This document shows positions 50,508 to 58,324 of a stretch of DNA of 64,000 bases, piece by piece. The translations under genes and the position numbers were made by a program. Numbering within the stretch: the first letter of the stretch is position 1; each line of letters starts with the position of its first letter. The notes beneath the pieces are model-generated. The model was not told the DNA's origin. It searched no databases and saw only the letters and a list, made by a program, of their open reading frames with translations. Origin of the DNA: an uncultured Peptoniphilus sp. (lineage in GTDB: Bacteria; Bacillota; Clostridia; Tissierellales; Peptoniphilaceae). Where the stretch lies: positions 49,488-113,487 of the forward strand of contig NZ_CAMILN010000001.1 in assembly GCF_946222045.1 (NCBI RefSeq), given 5' to 3'.

Positions 50508-50563
50508 GATGTTGTTATTTGGCAAATAAAACTAAGAATACAATTAAAAATGTATAAATACAA

Positions 50564-50593
50564 AAAGGAACTTGAATTATCTTAAGTCCCTTT
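50564..50593 (+). terminator. Probable terminator of the gene at 50091
   Basis: AAAGG-A-ACTT and AAGT-C-CCTTT pair with one mismatch around a 10-base loop, followed by a T-rich stretch. Confidence 0.5.
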
Positions 50594-50609
50594 CTATCTT
50601 TACGCAAAA

Positions 50610-50635
50610 TAAAAAAGCCATTCACATGAATGACT
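50610..50635 (-). terminator. Terminator of ssrA
   Basis: AGTCATTCA / TGAATGGCT (one G-U pair) with six U leftward, just past the CCA end of tmRNA. Confidence 0.85.
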
Positions 50636-50641
50636 TTGCTT

Positions 50642-50985
50642 TGGTGGAGGCGGTGGGAGTCGAACCCACGTCCGAAGACCTCTTACAGAAAGATTCTCCG
50701 AGTGCAGACTCCTCTTTAGTTTTCCCCTGTATTACTAGAGTGTCAAACTCATACAGGGTATCGCCATAAACCCCCTCTGCTATGACGCATCACAGAGTTC
50801 GTTTGCCCGCTAATTTGAAACCCGGTTGCAGATCGCGGTGTCTGGCCGGATTGCTACCTAATTAGGCAGCTAGTGCGAAATTATTTTCGTCGTTTATTTT
50901 TTAATAGACCATTTTTACGTTGTGTGATCCATCAACGACTCGCTACTTTAAGCTCAAAATCCCCGTCGAAACCATTTTCGCCCCC
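50642..50985 (-). ncRNA. ssrA: Transfer-messenger RNA (tmRNA)
   Basis: The 5' end GGGGGCGAAAATGGTTTCGA and the 3' end GGTTCGACTCCCACCGCCTC plus ACCA form the tRNA-like part; GGGGGCG pairs with CGCCTCC. The tag frame ends at 50862 and reads NDENNFALAA before TAA, the usual proteolysis tag form. The codon before it is ATA (50897-50895), where most species have an Ala or Gly codon as resume codon. It rescues stalled ribosomes and tags the product. Length is 344 bases. Confidence 0.96.
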
Positions 50986-51003
50986 ATATTTACTTAGACT
51001 AAA

Positions 51004-51032
51004 ATTATACTAGATAGGCTGGTCTTTGTCAA
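51004..51032 (-). promoter_or_regulatory. Consensus sigma-A promoter of ssrA
   Basis: Perfect TTGACA (51032-51027), 17 bp, perfect TATAAT (51009-51004). It overlaps the 3' end of the vanZ gene. This is the only fully consensus promoter seen here, fitting a highly expressed RNA. Confidence 0.9.
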
Positions 51033-51660
51033 TTTTAGAGGGCCTTGGTCTCCTCTTCCTTCTCTTCTTCTTGGCAAATTTATATCTTAAAATCTTCTCC
51101 CAAATAAGATAACCAATAAAAGATCCCAAGACATTTAAAATTAAATCGTCAATGTCCACTGACCTTCCAATAAAAAATTGGATGAATTCTACAAAAAAGG
51201 ATGTGGCAATGGATAAACTTATAGTTTTTAATAATCTCCTAAACTTTGGAAAAATTTCTGGAACTAAAATTCCAAAGGGGATAAAAATTATTATATTCCC
51301 AAGTATATTTGTAAGTGTGTGGGTAAAGCCTGAATATTTTATATAATTTTTCATAGTCCTAAAGGGAACTAGGTTAACTCCCCAGGCTCCTGATGATAAT
51401 CTATCTTTGAAATTGCCAACGAAGTCAAAGTTCTCGTTGGTCAAATTTATTCCAGAACCTGCTATGTAGGAGTTGGGCATAAAAAGCATTATTGCTAAAA
51501 AAACCAGGTAGGCTGCAAAAAGGCTAAGCAAAAATTCTCTAAAGCCTGTGGAATTTTTCTTCCTGTGACTAAATAAGTTAACTCTTATAAGGGAAAAGCC
51601 TAGGAAAGTAATTATAAAGGCAGGTACTATTCTTACTGCAAAAAATAAAAATAATCTCAT
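51010..51660 (-). CDS. VanZ-family membrane protein
   Basis: A 216-residue membrane protein with five or six membrane segments. The VanZ core is visible: NLVPFRTMKNYI, LTNILGNIIIFIPFGILVP and the late EFIQFFIGRSVDIDDLILN. The C-terminus is very basic (KKKRRKRRPRP). VanZ relatives have been linked to low-level teicoplanin or lipoglycopeptide resistance, but most are of unknown role. It overlaps the HAD gene by 4 bp (ATGA). Confidence 0.9.
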   Translation of the reverse strand: MRLFLFFAVRIVPAFIITFLGFSLIRVNLFSHRKKNSTGFREFLLSLFAAYLVFLAIMLFMPNSYIAGSGINLTNENFDFVGNFKDRLSSGAWGVNLVPFRTMKNYIKYSGFTHTLTNILGNIIIFIPFGILVPEIFPKFRRLLKTISLSIATSFFVEFIQFFIGRSVDIDDLILNVLGSFIGYLIWEKILRYKFAKKKRRKRRPRPSKIDKDQPI

Positions 51661-52295
51661 AAGTTTTTCAATTCTAATAATCTCTTTACAGAATTTTTAT
51701 TTTCACTAACAATTGTTGGCCAAGTGTCCTTGGAGTTCTCATCATAGATGCCAATAGTTTTAAGTCCTGCTCTCTTTCCTGTCCTTAGGGCAAGGTAGGA
51801 ATCGTCAACTAAAAAGACATCTCCTGGCCTTTCTCCCAATTCTTCTGCAATTGATGTGTAAAATTTTTCTTCTGCTTTTAGGTGTCCCACTGAGTCAGCT
51901 GTGTAGAGACCGTCAATAAATTTATCTATCCCATATTTTTCTATAACTATGTTGGCGAAGTGGGCTGCAGTGGATGTTCCTACAACAACTTTCATCCCCT
52001 GGTCCTTAAAATATTCTAAAATTTCAAGACATCCTTCTTTAGTTTCAACCTTGTTTCTATAAAAATCTTCAACAGTCCTGCTAAAGTCTCCCATAAGTTC
52101 TTCAAAGCTTTCTTCTAATTTATAGTAATCTTTTAAGTATCTTAAGGATGCGTCCAAGTTCATTGTAGTCATCTTGTGCTGGACTTCATCTTCTATATCT
52201 ATTCCCTTGGTCTTCATGAAGTCACGAGAAACACTTCTCCAATATTTCATAGAATCAACTAGGGTTCCATCTAAATCAAAAATAATAGCCTTCAT
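51657..52295 (-). CDS. HAD-superfamily hydrolase (phosphatase/phosphomutase-like)
   Basis: A 212-residue HAD phosphatase with a helical cap. Motif I is IIFDLDGTLVDS (nucleophile Asp8), motif II VVGTSTA, and motif III/IV KAEEKFYTSIAEELG and FLVDDSYLALRTGKRAGL. It belongs to the beta-phosphoglucomutase/phosphoglycolate-phosphatase group. Substrate is unknown. It is cotranscribed with vanZ. Confidence 0.9.
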   Translation of the reverse strand: MKAIIFDLDGTLVDSMKYWRSVSRDFMKTKGIDIEDEVQHKMTTMNLDASLRYLKDYYKLEESFEELMGDFSRTVEDFYRNKVETKEGCLEILEYFKDQGMKVVVGTSTAAHFANIVIEKYGIDKFIDGLYTADSVGHLKAEEKFYTSIAEELGERPGDVFLVDDSYLALRTGKRAGLKTIGIYDENSKDTWPTIVSENKNSVKRLLELKNL

Positions 52296-52401
52296 CTTAG
52301 CTCCTTTCCCATAATACTATTATTTTAGTTGTATTTTTATTAGATTTCAAGTATAATGGCTTGGATGGCTTTTGAGATTTTAAATTTTTTGTAAAAAAGC
52401 T

Positions 52402-52429
52402 TTGACAAATATTTTTTACATGCTATAAT
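52402..52429 (+). promoter_or_regulatory. Promoter of tRNA-Pro
   Basis: TTGACA (52402-52407), 16 bp, and TATAAT (52424-52429) with TGC in front, making both a consensus -35 and an extended -10. Confidence 0.85.
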
Positions 52430-52480
52430 AGTATTTGTTCAAAAATAAAATACAAGTTTTCACTTATGTGAATCTGTCGT

Positions 52481-52557
52481 CGGGGTGTAGCGCAGTTTGG
52501 TAGCGCACGTGGTTTGGGACCATGGGGCCGGGGGTTCGAATCCTCTCACCCCGACCA
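52481..52557 (+). tRNA. tRNA-Pro (anticodon TGG)
   Basis: A 77-base tRNA with CCA encoded. Acceptor CGGGGTG / CACCCCG, D arm GCGC-AGTTTGGTA-GCGC, anticodon stem CGTGG / CCATG with loop TTTGGGA (anticodon TGG), and a T loop TTCGAAT. It is a single tRNA gene with its own promoter, followed by AT-rich sequence with a T run at 52582-52592. Confidence 0.97.
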
Positions 52558-52729
52558 TTTTTTATCTGAAGGTTTATACCTTCTTTTTTTTTTGCAATTT
52601 TTATGACTTAGCTTTTTCCTAAACAATCTCAACTTGTTGTAATTTATTTTTAGACTTATAATTGAAATAAGATTAATTATATGAGTTACTTTTTTAAGTA
52701 TAACTTACAGGACTTTTTAAGGAGGTCTT

Positions 52730-53050
52730 ATGAATTTTATATTAAGTGATAAGGCTCTGGCCTTTTTAAAAAAGAAAAATATAAGTAAAATTTTTGTAAA
52801 TCCTGATGTGGACGTCAAGGCATCTTGCTGCTCTGTGGGCACTTTTGACTTTGACATTTCAACAAGGGATAATGGAGACACAAAAAGGTATAAAAAAGTA
52901 GAAGTCTCTAATATATCTATTTTTTATAACCCAACTATTGATCTCTACTTAAGGGATCTAGAGGACAAAGACATTATTATTTCTGCCATAGGTCTTGGAT
53001 CTTTTAAAAAGTTATATGTGGAGAATGAGTTTAATTCTATTGAAATGTAA
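52730..53050 (+). CDS. Small protein of possible HesB/IscA-like or CC-motif type
   Basis: A 106-residue protein. It starts NFILSDKALAFLKKK, like the A-type Fe-S carrier/HesB fold, and has a vicinal Cys pair C33-C34 in KASCCSVGTFDF, but lacks the C-terminal C-x-C of IscA. Clostridial CC/Se-motif small proteins look alike. Function is not known; metal or redox binding by the CC pair is inference. The ATG follows AAGGAGG. A good terminator follows 130 bp later. Confidence 0.5.
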   Translation: MNFILSDKALAFLKKKNISKIFVNPDVDVKASCCSVGTFDFDISTRDNGDTKRYKKVEVSNISIFYNPTIDLYLRDLEDKDIIISAIGLGSFKKLYVENEFNSIEM

Positions 53051-53180
53051 TTTTGCAGAAAATTAAAGCTTATATAGTCATAAATAAATTTAACTTCCTA
53101 ATAATAAAATAATAAATCTATTTTTTATTTTCATCATTTTTATAAGTTTTGTAGACTTTAACTTTCGAATATTTAACTTT

Positions 53181-53207
53181 AGGTCCAATATAGTGGACCT
53201 TTTTTTA
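53181..53207 (+). terminator. Terminator upstream of cstA
   Basis: Perfect 7-bp stem AGGTCCA / TGGACCT with a 6-base loop and seven T. It ends the transcript of the gene at 52730. The rest of 53051-53277 is AT-rich with no gene seen. Confidence 0.88.
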
Positions 53208-53277
53208 ATTTAGTAAAAGTTTCTCATCTTATTTTTTCAAGAAAGGCTTAATAAGTCGCTATAAAATATCAACTTTC

Positions 53278-53306
53278 TTGTAATTGAGCCAGTCTTACCC
53301 TATAAT
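53278..53306 (+). promoter_or_regulatory. Promoter of cstA
   Basis: TTGTAA (53278-53283), 17 bp, TATAAT (53301-53306), 35 bp before the ATG. Confidence 0.7.
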
Positions 53307-53341
53307 CTTATTGGAAATAATGAAAGTAAAAGGAGGAATTT

Positions 53342-54796
53342 ATGTTACTATTTATTATTGGAATTATTATTTTATTTGTTGGTGGATTTTTCTATTCAAA
53401 ATATGTAGAAAAACAACTTAAACCAGACGATAGACCTACTCCAGCAGTATCAAAAGCTGACGGAGTTGACTATGTAGTGATGAGCGAAAAGAAAAACTGG
53501 CTTATCAACCTACTTAATATTGCAGGAACTGGCCCTATACTTGGACCTATCCAAGGTATTCTTTTTGGACCTATTGCCTTCTTGGCAATCCCATTAGGTT
53601 GTGTCTTCGCAGGCGCAGTCCACGATTACATGACAGGCTTCATCTCCATGAGAAATGGCGGGTCTCAAGTGCCAAAGCTTGTTGGTAAGTATATTGGCGA
53701 CGGCGTTCGTAAATTTTATAATATCGTTATTGCAATCCTACTTCTCTTAACTGGTGTAGTTTTCGTCTACACACCTGGAGATTTAATTGCCAATGACATT
53801 CTAAAGGTTGGTGTAGATTCTAATGTTATTTGGATTATCTACGCAGTGATCTTTGCCTACTACATCCTTTCAACTGTACTTCCTATTGACAAGCTAATTG
53901 GAAGAATATATCCATTATTTGGTGCCTTCTTAATTATCTCTGCCATTGGAGTATTTATTGGAATCTTTGTTAAGGGCTCTGGAGATCTTTCCTTTGCAAA
54001 TTACGGTCTACTTGCAGAACACCCACTTGGACAAAGATTTATCCCATCCTTCTTCATAACAGTTGCTTGTGGCATCCTATCAGGCTTCCACGGTTCACAA
54101 GTTACTCTTGTGTCAAGAACTGTTAAGTCAGAAAAAGAAGCAAAGACAACTTTCTACTCAACTATGATTGCCGAAGGTTTTATCGCAATGGTTTGGGCAG
54201 CTGGTGCCATGGTAATCTTCTCAACAGGAAGAGCTCCACTTGATACAGCTGGAACCCTAATGGTTGGAGAAATTTCAAAATACTTCATGGGAGACATTGG
54301 GGGACTACTTGCAGTTCTTGGAGTAATAGCACTACCTATCACTTCTGGTGACACTGCCTTTAGATCTTTAAGACTAATAATCTCTGAAGAGTTAAACATT
54401 GATCAAAGGTCTGGAGGAAAGAGAGCTGGCCTTGCAGCAGTTTTATTTATACCTGCAGCAGCAATTCTCTTCTTCGCTAAGTCAAACCCAAATGGCTTTA
54501 ACATGCTTTGGAGATACTTTGGATTCACAAACCAATTTGTAGCAATCTTCGCCCTAGCAGTTGCCACAATTTATCTTATTAACACTGGCAAAAATTATTT
54601 AATAACTTTGATACCAGGAATCTTCTACACATTTATAGTTTTTGCATTTATTATAAGTGTAAAAAAACTTGGACTTGGCTTGCCATTTGTTATTGCCTAT
54701 CCAGCAGCTGGAGTCCTAGCTATTGCTTACGCAATCTTTGTTGTTAAGACTGGTAAGAAAAATAAAACTAGGATCGAAACTACAAATATAGAATAA
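53342..54796 (+). CDS. cstA: CstA-family (carbon starvation/pyruvate) transporter
   Basis: A 484-residue membrane protein with about 13 membrane segments. Family blocks: NIAGTGPILGPIQGILFGP, GAVHDYMTGFISMRNGG, ACGILSGFHGSQ and PITSGDTAFRSLRLIISEE. It is the short form found in Firmicutes. Characterised members import pyruvate or peptides. The ATG follows AAAGGAGG. It is monocistronic, ended by a very strong terminator. Confidence 0.93.
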   Translation: MLLFIIGIIILFVGGFFYSKYVEKQLKPDDRPTPAVSKADGVDYVVMSEKKNWLINLLNIAGTGPILGPIQGILFGPIAFLAIPLGCVFAGAVHDYMTGFISMRNGGSQVPKLVGKYIGDGVRKFYNIVIAILLLLTGVVFVYTPGDLIANDILKVGVDSNVIWIIYAVIFAYYILSTVLPIDKLIGRIYPLFGAFLIISAIGVFIGIFVKGSGDLSFANYGLLAEHPLGQRFIPSFFITVACGILSGFHGSQVTLVSRTVKSEKEAKTTFYSTMIAEGFIAMVWAAGAMVIFSTGRAPLDTAGTLMVGEISKYFMGDIGGLLAVLGVIALPITSGDTAFRSLRLIISEELNIDQRSGGKRAGLAAVLFIPAAAILFFAKSNPNGFNMLWRYFGFTNQFVAIFALAVATIYLINTGKNYLITLIPGIFYTFIVFAFIISVKKLGLGLPFVIAYPAAGVLAIAYAIFVVKTGKKNKTRIETTNIE

Positions 54797-54817
54797 ATTT
54801 AATTTAAAATTAGCTAT

Positions 54818-54857
54818 AAAAAAGACCTGCAGAAATTAAATCTGCAGGTCTTTTTTT
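54818..54857. terminator. Strong bidirectional terminator between cstA and phoA
   Basis: A perfect 16-bp stem (AAAAAAGACCTGCAGA and its complement) with a 7-base loop, with A and T runs that serve both convergent genes. Confidence 0.95.
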
Positions 54858-54901
54858 GAGGATTTATTTCTATTATTTTATGAATAAGAAATTTAAGAAA
54901 T

Positions 54902-56518
54902 TTATTTTACTAGGTCAAAGGCTGCTTGTGGTACATAGACAGCTCTTGTAGAATAAATTGTAAGTCCGCCAAGTTCTACCTTTTCACCATTTTTTATAGC
55001 ATAGTTCTTTGAAACAGGGAAGATAATCTTATCAGATCCCTTAGTAACTATAGCTTCATAATCATTTGGTCCCTTTACATTAAATTCAACCTTAGCTCCC
55101 TTTTCTTCAAAGCCTTTTCTTATAGGTTGGTAAAGTTCTTCTGTCAACTTATCAAGATCAATGTCAAGGACATCTTCCACATATCTTCCAATTTCATAAT
55201 TGTGAACTGTTCCAATAAGTCTTTCGGCATCCTTGGCAGTTGAGTAAGAATAAAGTCCTACATCTCCACCAACGTGACCTCCAGTAGTCCACGCAATATG
55301 GCTTCTTGCTGAGATAACTCTTCCCATTGCTGAGCCTGTGTCTTTTTCAGTCTTAATAAAGTTTAATTCATCTTCTGTAAGATCTTTTATGCCAAAGTGT
55401 TTTTCCATTACTTCACCAACATTGGACTTATCTTCCTTCACTTCTTCAGCAGCTTTTGTCACAGAGATTTTTGCAGATGAAATTATTTTTGTAAATTCAT
55501 CAAGAGGAGCCTTATCGTAACCCTTAGTAATGTTTCTGTGGCCAAAAGTTATTCCACCAGTTCCATGGTCAGCAGCAATTAAAATTACTGTGTCGCCCTT
55601 TTCATCAGCAAAGTCTTTTGCAACTTTTACTGCATCGTCAAAGGCCTTGATTTCGTGTATAAGAGCAACTGGGTCATTGGCATGAGCAGCCCAGTCAACT
55701 TCAGAACCTTCAACCATTAGGAAAAATCCCTTGTCATTTGTTGAAAGAACTTCTAGAGCCTTGTCAGTCATTTCTGCAAGAGAAGGTTTTGTAGTCTTGT
55801 CCCTATCTATTTCATAAGGGAAGGACTTGTCTTCAAAAAGTCCCCAAAGTTTGTTGCCCTTTGATCCTTCTAGACCTTCCTTAGTAGTCACATAATCGTA
55901 ACCCCTTGTCTTTATTTCAGAAATAAGATCTTCCTTGTCCTTTCTAGTTTCTTTACTTAAATAAGTGCTACCAGCACCTAGGACAAGGTCCATGTCTTGG
56001 TAAACTTGTTGTTCGCCAAGGTCTTCGTAGTTATTTCTGTCAGGATTGTGGGCAGAAAAGTCAGCTGGAGTTGCGTGTTGGATATTTGATGTGGACACAA
56101 TACCAGTGGATCTTCCACTTCTCTTTGCACCTTCAAGGACGTTGGCTATGGGTTGTTTAGCCCTTTCCTTGTCAAAGTTAGAAAATCCTGGCATGCCGTC
56201 TTTAGATGGATAAGATCCAACAAAGGGTGATTCTGACTTTATGCCAGTTGCCATGGCTGTTGCTGCTGGAGCAGAGTCGGCCATAGGTGTGTTGGCGTTG
56301 TTAGTCCTAACAAGGCCTGTTGCCATATCGTCCATGACAAACTTCTTGTCCTTAGTCATCCATCTTGCAGTTGTAAGTGCTTCTACACTCATCCCATCTG
56401 GGATCATAACAATTACATTTTTTGCACTACCATAATCTTTCTCTTGGGCAAATACAAGAGAAGGTGCCAAAGTCACTAGGGCAAGTGAAATTGACAAAGC
56501 TTTTTTTAATTTGTTCAT
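54902..56518 (-). CDS. phoA: Secreted alkaline phosphatase
   Basis: A 538-residue exported metallophosphatase. Signal peptide: MNKLKKALSIS, hydrophobic core, likely cut after VFA-Q (about residue 24). Metal and catalytic residues are Asp41 in IPDGMS, nucleophile Ser82 in MADSAPAATAMATG, then EGSEVDWAAHANDP, ADHGTGGITFGH and TTGGHVGGDV. The last 90 residues (from about 445) go beyond the catalytic core and end NGEKVELGGLTIYSTRAVYV, which resembles half of a stalk-type (copper-amine-oxidase N) domain that could hold it at the wall. No Pho box was recognised. Confidence 0.95.
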   Translation of the reverse strand: MNKLKKALSISLALVTLAPSLVFAQEKDYGSAKNVIVMIPDGMSVEALTTARWMTKDKKFVMDDMATGLVRTNNANTPMADSAPAATAMATGIKSESPFVGSYPSKDGMPGFSNFDKERAKQPIANVLEGAKRSGRSTGIVSTSNIQHATPADFSAHNPDRNNYEDLGEQQVYQDMDLVLGAGSTYLSKETRKDKEDLISEIKTRGYDYVTTKEGLEGSKGNKLWGLFEDKSFPYEIDRDKTTKPSLAEMTDKALEVLSTNDKGFFLMVEGSEVDWAAHANDPVALIHEIKAFDDAVKVAKDFADEKGDTVILIAADHGTGGITFGHRNITKGYDKAPLDEFTKIISSAKISVTKAAEEVKEDKSNVGEVMEKHFGIKDLTEDELNFIKTEKDTGSAMGRVISARSHIAWTTGGHVGGDVGLYSYSTAKDAERLIGTVHNYEIGRYVEDVLDIDLDKLTEELYQPIRKGFEEKGAKVEFNVKGPNDYEAIVTKGSDKIIFPVSKNYAIKNGEKVELGGLTIYSTRAVYVPQAAFDLVK

Positions 56519-56670
56519 ACTTTCCTCCTAAGATTTATTACCTATAATCTAACAGAGGATTGTAAATGAAATATAAATAGTAAGTAAAAAATTTTTTAAA
56601 TTTTTAAAGCAAGAGGTTTTTAATTTTATTTGGAAAATAATTTTTAGCTTACATCTCAAAATTGGCAATA

Positions 56671-56692
56671 GAAAAGGACGCCTAAGCGCCCT
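56671..56692 (-). terminator. Terminator of hpf
   Basis: A 7-bp stem with one G-U pair (AGGGCGC, TTAG loop, GCGTCCT on the minus strand) followed by U, 25 bp after the hpf stop. Confidence 0.85.
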
Positions 56693-56716
56693 CAAATTTT
56701 ATATTATTAAATTAGT

Positions 56717-57244
56717 TTAAACTTCGATTTTACCGTAGTTTCCATCTTTTCTCTTGTAGACAATAGAAACTCCATCAGTATCTGCATCTAAGAAAACAAA
56801 GAAATTGTGGTTTAGAAGATCCATTTGTAGGATTGCTTCTTCTTCGTCCATTGGGTTAAGTTCGAAGTTCTTTCTCTTTACAATTTTGTGTTCTGGCTCT
56901 TCCTTTGGTGGTTCTTTATCAAAAAGTTCGTCAAATCTAATTGTTTCGTTGTTTTGATATCTTCTCTTTAATTTAGTCTTGTGTTTTCTAATTTGTCTAG
57001 CAAGTGCATCCACAGCGTTGTCCATTGAAGAGTACATGTCGTCTGTAGTTTCTTCTGCCCTAATAATTGTCTTTGGTAAAAATATTGTAGCTTCAACAGT
57101 TTGTTCATCTTTTATCGTAGAGAAAACAAGCCTTGTTTCAACTTCCTCAGAAAAATATTTATCTAGCCTGGAGAATTTTTTTTCTGCAATTTCCTTCAAA
57201 GATTCTGTAAGTTCAATGTTTTTTCCAACAAAGTTCAATAACAT
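56717..57244 (-). CDS. hpf: Long-form ribosome hibernation-promoting factor
   Basis: A 175-residue protein. Residues 1-100 are the ribosome-binding domain (NFVGKNIELTESLKEIAEKKFSRLDKYF, given in part). Residues about 115-175 are the C-terminal dimerisation domain (KRKNFELNPMDEEEAILQMD and DADTDGVSIVYKRKDGNYG). The long form makes 100S ribosomes by itself. The ATG at 57244 is 10 bases after AGGAG; a GTG three codons upstream is too close to it. Confidence 0.95.
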   Translation of the reverse strand: MLLNFVGKNIELTESLKEIAEKKFSRLDKYFSEEVETRLVFSTIKDEQTVEATIFLPKTIIRAEETTDDMYSSMDNAVDALARQIRKHKTKLKRRYQNNETIRFDELFDKEPPKEEPEHKIVKRKNFELNPMDEEEAILQMDLLNHNFFVFLDADTDGVSIVYKRKDGNYGKIEV

Positions 57245-57355
57245 AAATGTCACTCTCCTTTTTTCTTTACTTAATATTTACCCAAGAATTTACAAATATA
57301 TCATTTTATTTAATTAACATTATAAACCCATGAAATGTACATTTAAAACTATTCT

Positions 57356-57364
57356 TGATATAAT
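57356..57364 (+). promoter_or_regulatory. Extended -10 promoter of the ArAE gene
   Basis: TGA-TATAAT lies 52 bp before the ATG at 57416. Confidence 0.55.
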
Positions 57365-57415
57365 TAGCATAAATAAATGTAAGAATAATTTTGATATTTT
57401 TAAGGTTGTGATCTT

Positions 57416-58324
57416 ATGGCAATAAAAAATAAAATCGACTATAAGTATAGGATTGGGATGCGTACCTTTAAGACAGCCCTTGCAGTTGTCATTGGCCTCT
57501 ACATCTCCTACCTCTTGGACCTAGACTCAGCAATATTTGTATCCATAGCTGCAGTCTCAACAATGAAACCCTCGATGTCCGAATCACTCCAAGACTTTAA
57601 GAAGAGGATTTTTACCTGCGTATTTGGAGTAATGGTGGGATACCTCTTTTCTAAAGTATCTGTAAATGAATACCTGGAGCCCCTAATAGCAGGCCTTGGC
57701 ATCCTCCTTACAATTTACATCTTAGTTGTTTTTAAAATGAAGAACATGACCCAGCTTTCTTGCATAGTCTTTGTGGCAAGTTTTTGCTCCAACTCAGATA
57801 AATTTTACTACGCAACAAACCGTATCATTGGTACCCTTATTGGAATTTTTGTTGGCGTCTTGGTAAATTATTTTATCTCATCTCCCAATGTTTGGGAAGA
57901 TTTTATAAGGGCTGCCAGTAGCTGCTACAGGTCTAGCAACCTTGTCATAAGGCAAGTCCTTTCAGGAGAAAAAGTGGACTTAAGTGAATTTAATAAAAAT
58001 CTAGCAAGTACCACAAAACTCTACAAACTTTTGGAGAAGGAAGCCGACACTCCCTTCCAATACAAGTACAACAAAATCTCTCGCGAGAAAAAAATTATGT
58101 CCCTCATAGAAAGCATATCAGTTAGGCTTGAAGTGGTGGAGAATATGGATATACACAAATTTAGCCAGGAGGTCTCTCAAGAAGCCCTAAAAAGATACGA
58201 CCTAGAAGAAGAGCCCACACAAGACTTAGGTGTGGAAGACAGGGTCTACAACTATCACATTGAATATATTTTAAAATACATGGACCAACTTAATGAAGAA
58301 ATAGAAAACATAAGGGTGAAATAA
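57416..58324 (+). CDS. Aromatic-acid-exporter-like (ArAE/DUF939) membrane protein
   Basis: A 302-residue protein. The first 150 residues form five or six membrane segments of the ArAE_1 type (RTFKTALAVVIGLYISYLL, FVSIAAVSTMKPSMSESL, FGVMVGYLFS). The second half is cytoplasmic and helical, as in bacterial DUF939 proteins. Transport of aromatic or other organic acids is inferred from the family name only. Its stop overlaps the next start (TAATG), so it is tightly coupled to the 571-residue unknown. Confidence 0.82.
   Translation: MAIKNKIDYKYRIGMRTFKTALAVVIGLYISYLLDLDSAIFVSIAAVSTMKPSMSESLQDFKKRIFTCVFGVMVGYLFSKVSVNEYLEPLIAGLGILLTIYILVVFKMKNMTQLSCIVFVASFCSNSDKFYYATNRIIGTLIGIFVGVLVNYFISSPNVWEDFIRAASSCYRSSNLVIRQVLSGEKVDLSEFNKNLASTTKLYKLLEKEADTPFQYKYNKISREKKIMSLIESISVRLEVVENMDIHKFSQEVSQEALKRYDLEEEPTQDLGVEDRVYNYHIEYILKYMDQLNEEIENIRVK

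Noticed and set aside
50572..50769. Short rightward open frame over the ssrA 3' end
   Set aside because: It overlaps the tmRNA tRNA-like domain and has no ribosome site.
56519..56600. Pho box upstream of phoA
   Set aside because: A single TTTACAA-like element is present, but not the tandem repeats expected for PhoP/PhoB, so no call was made.
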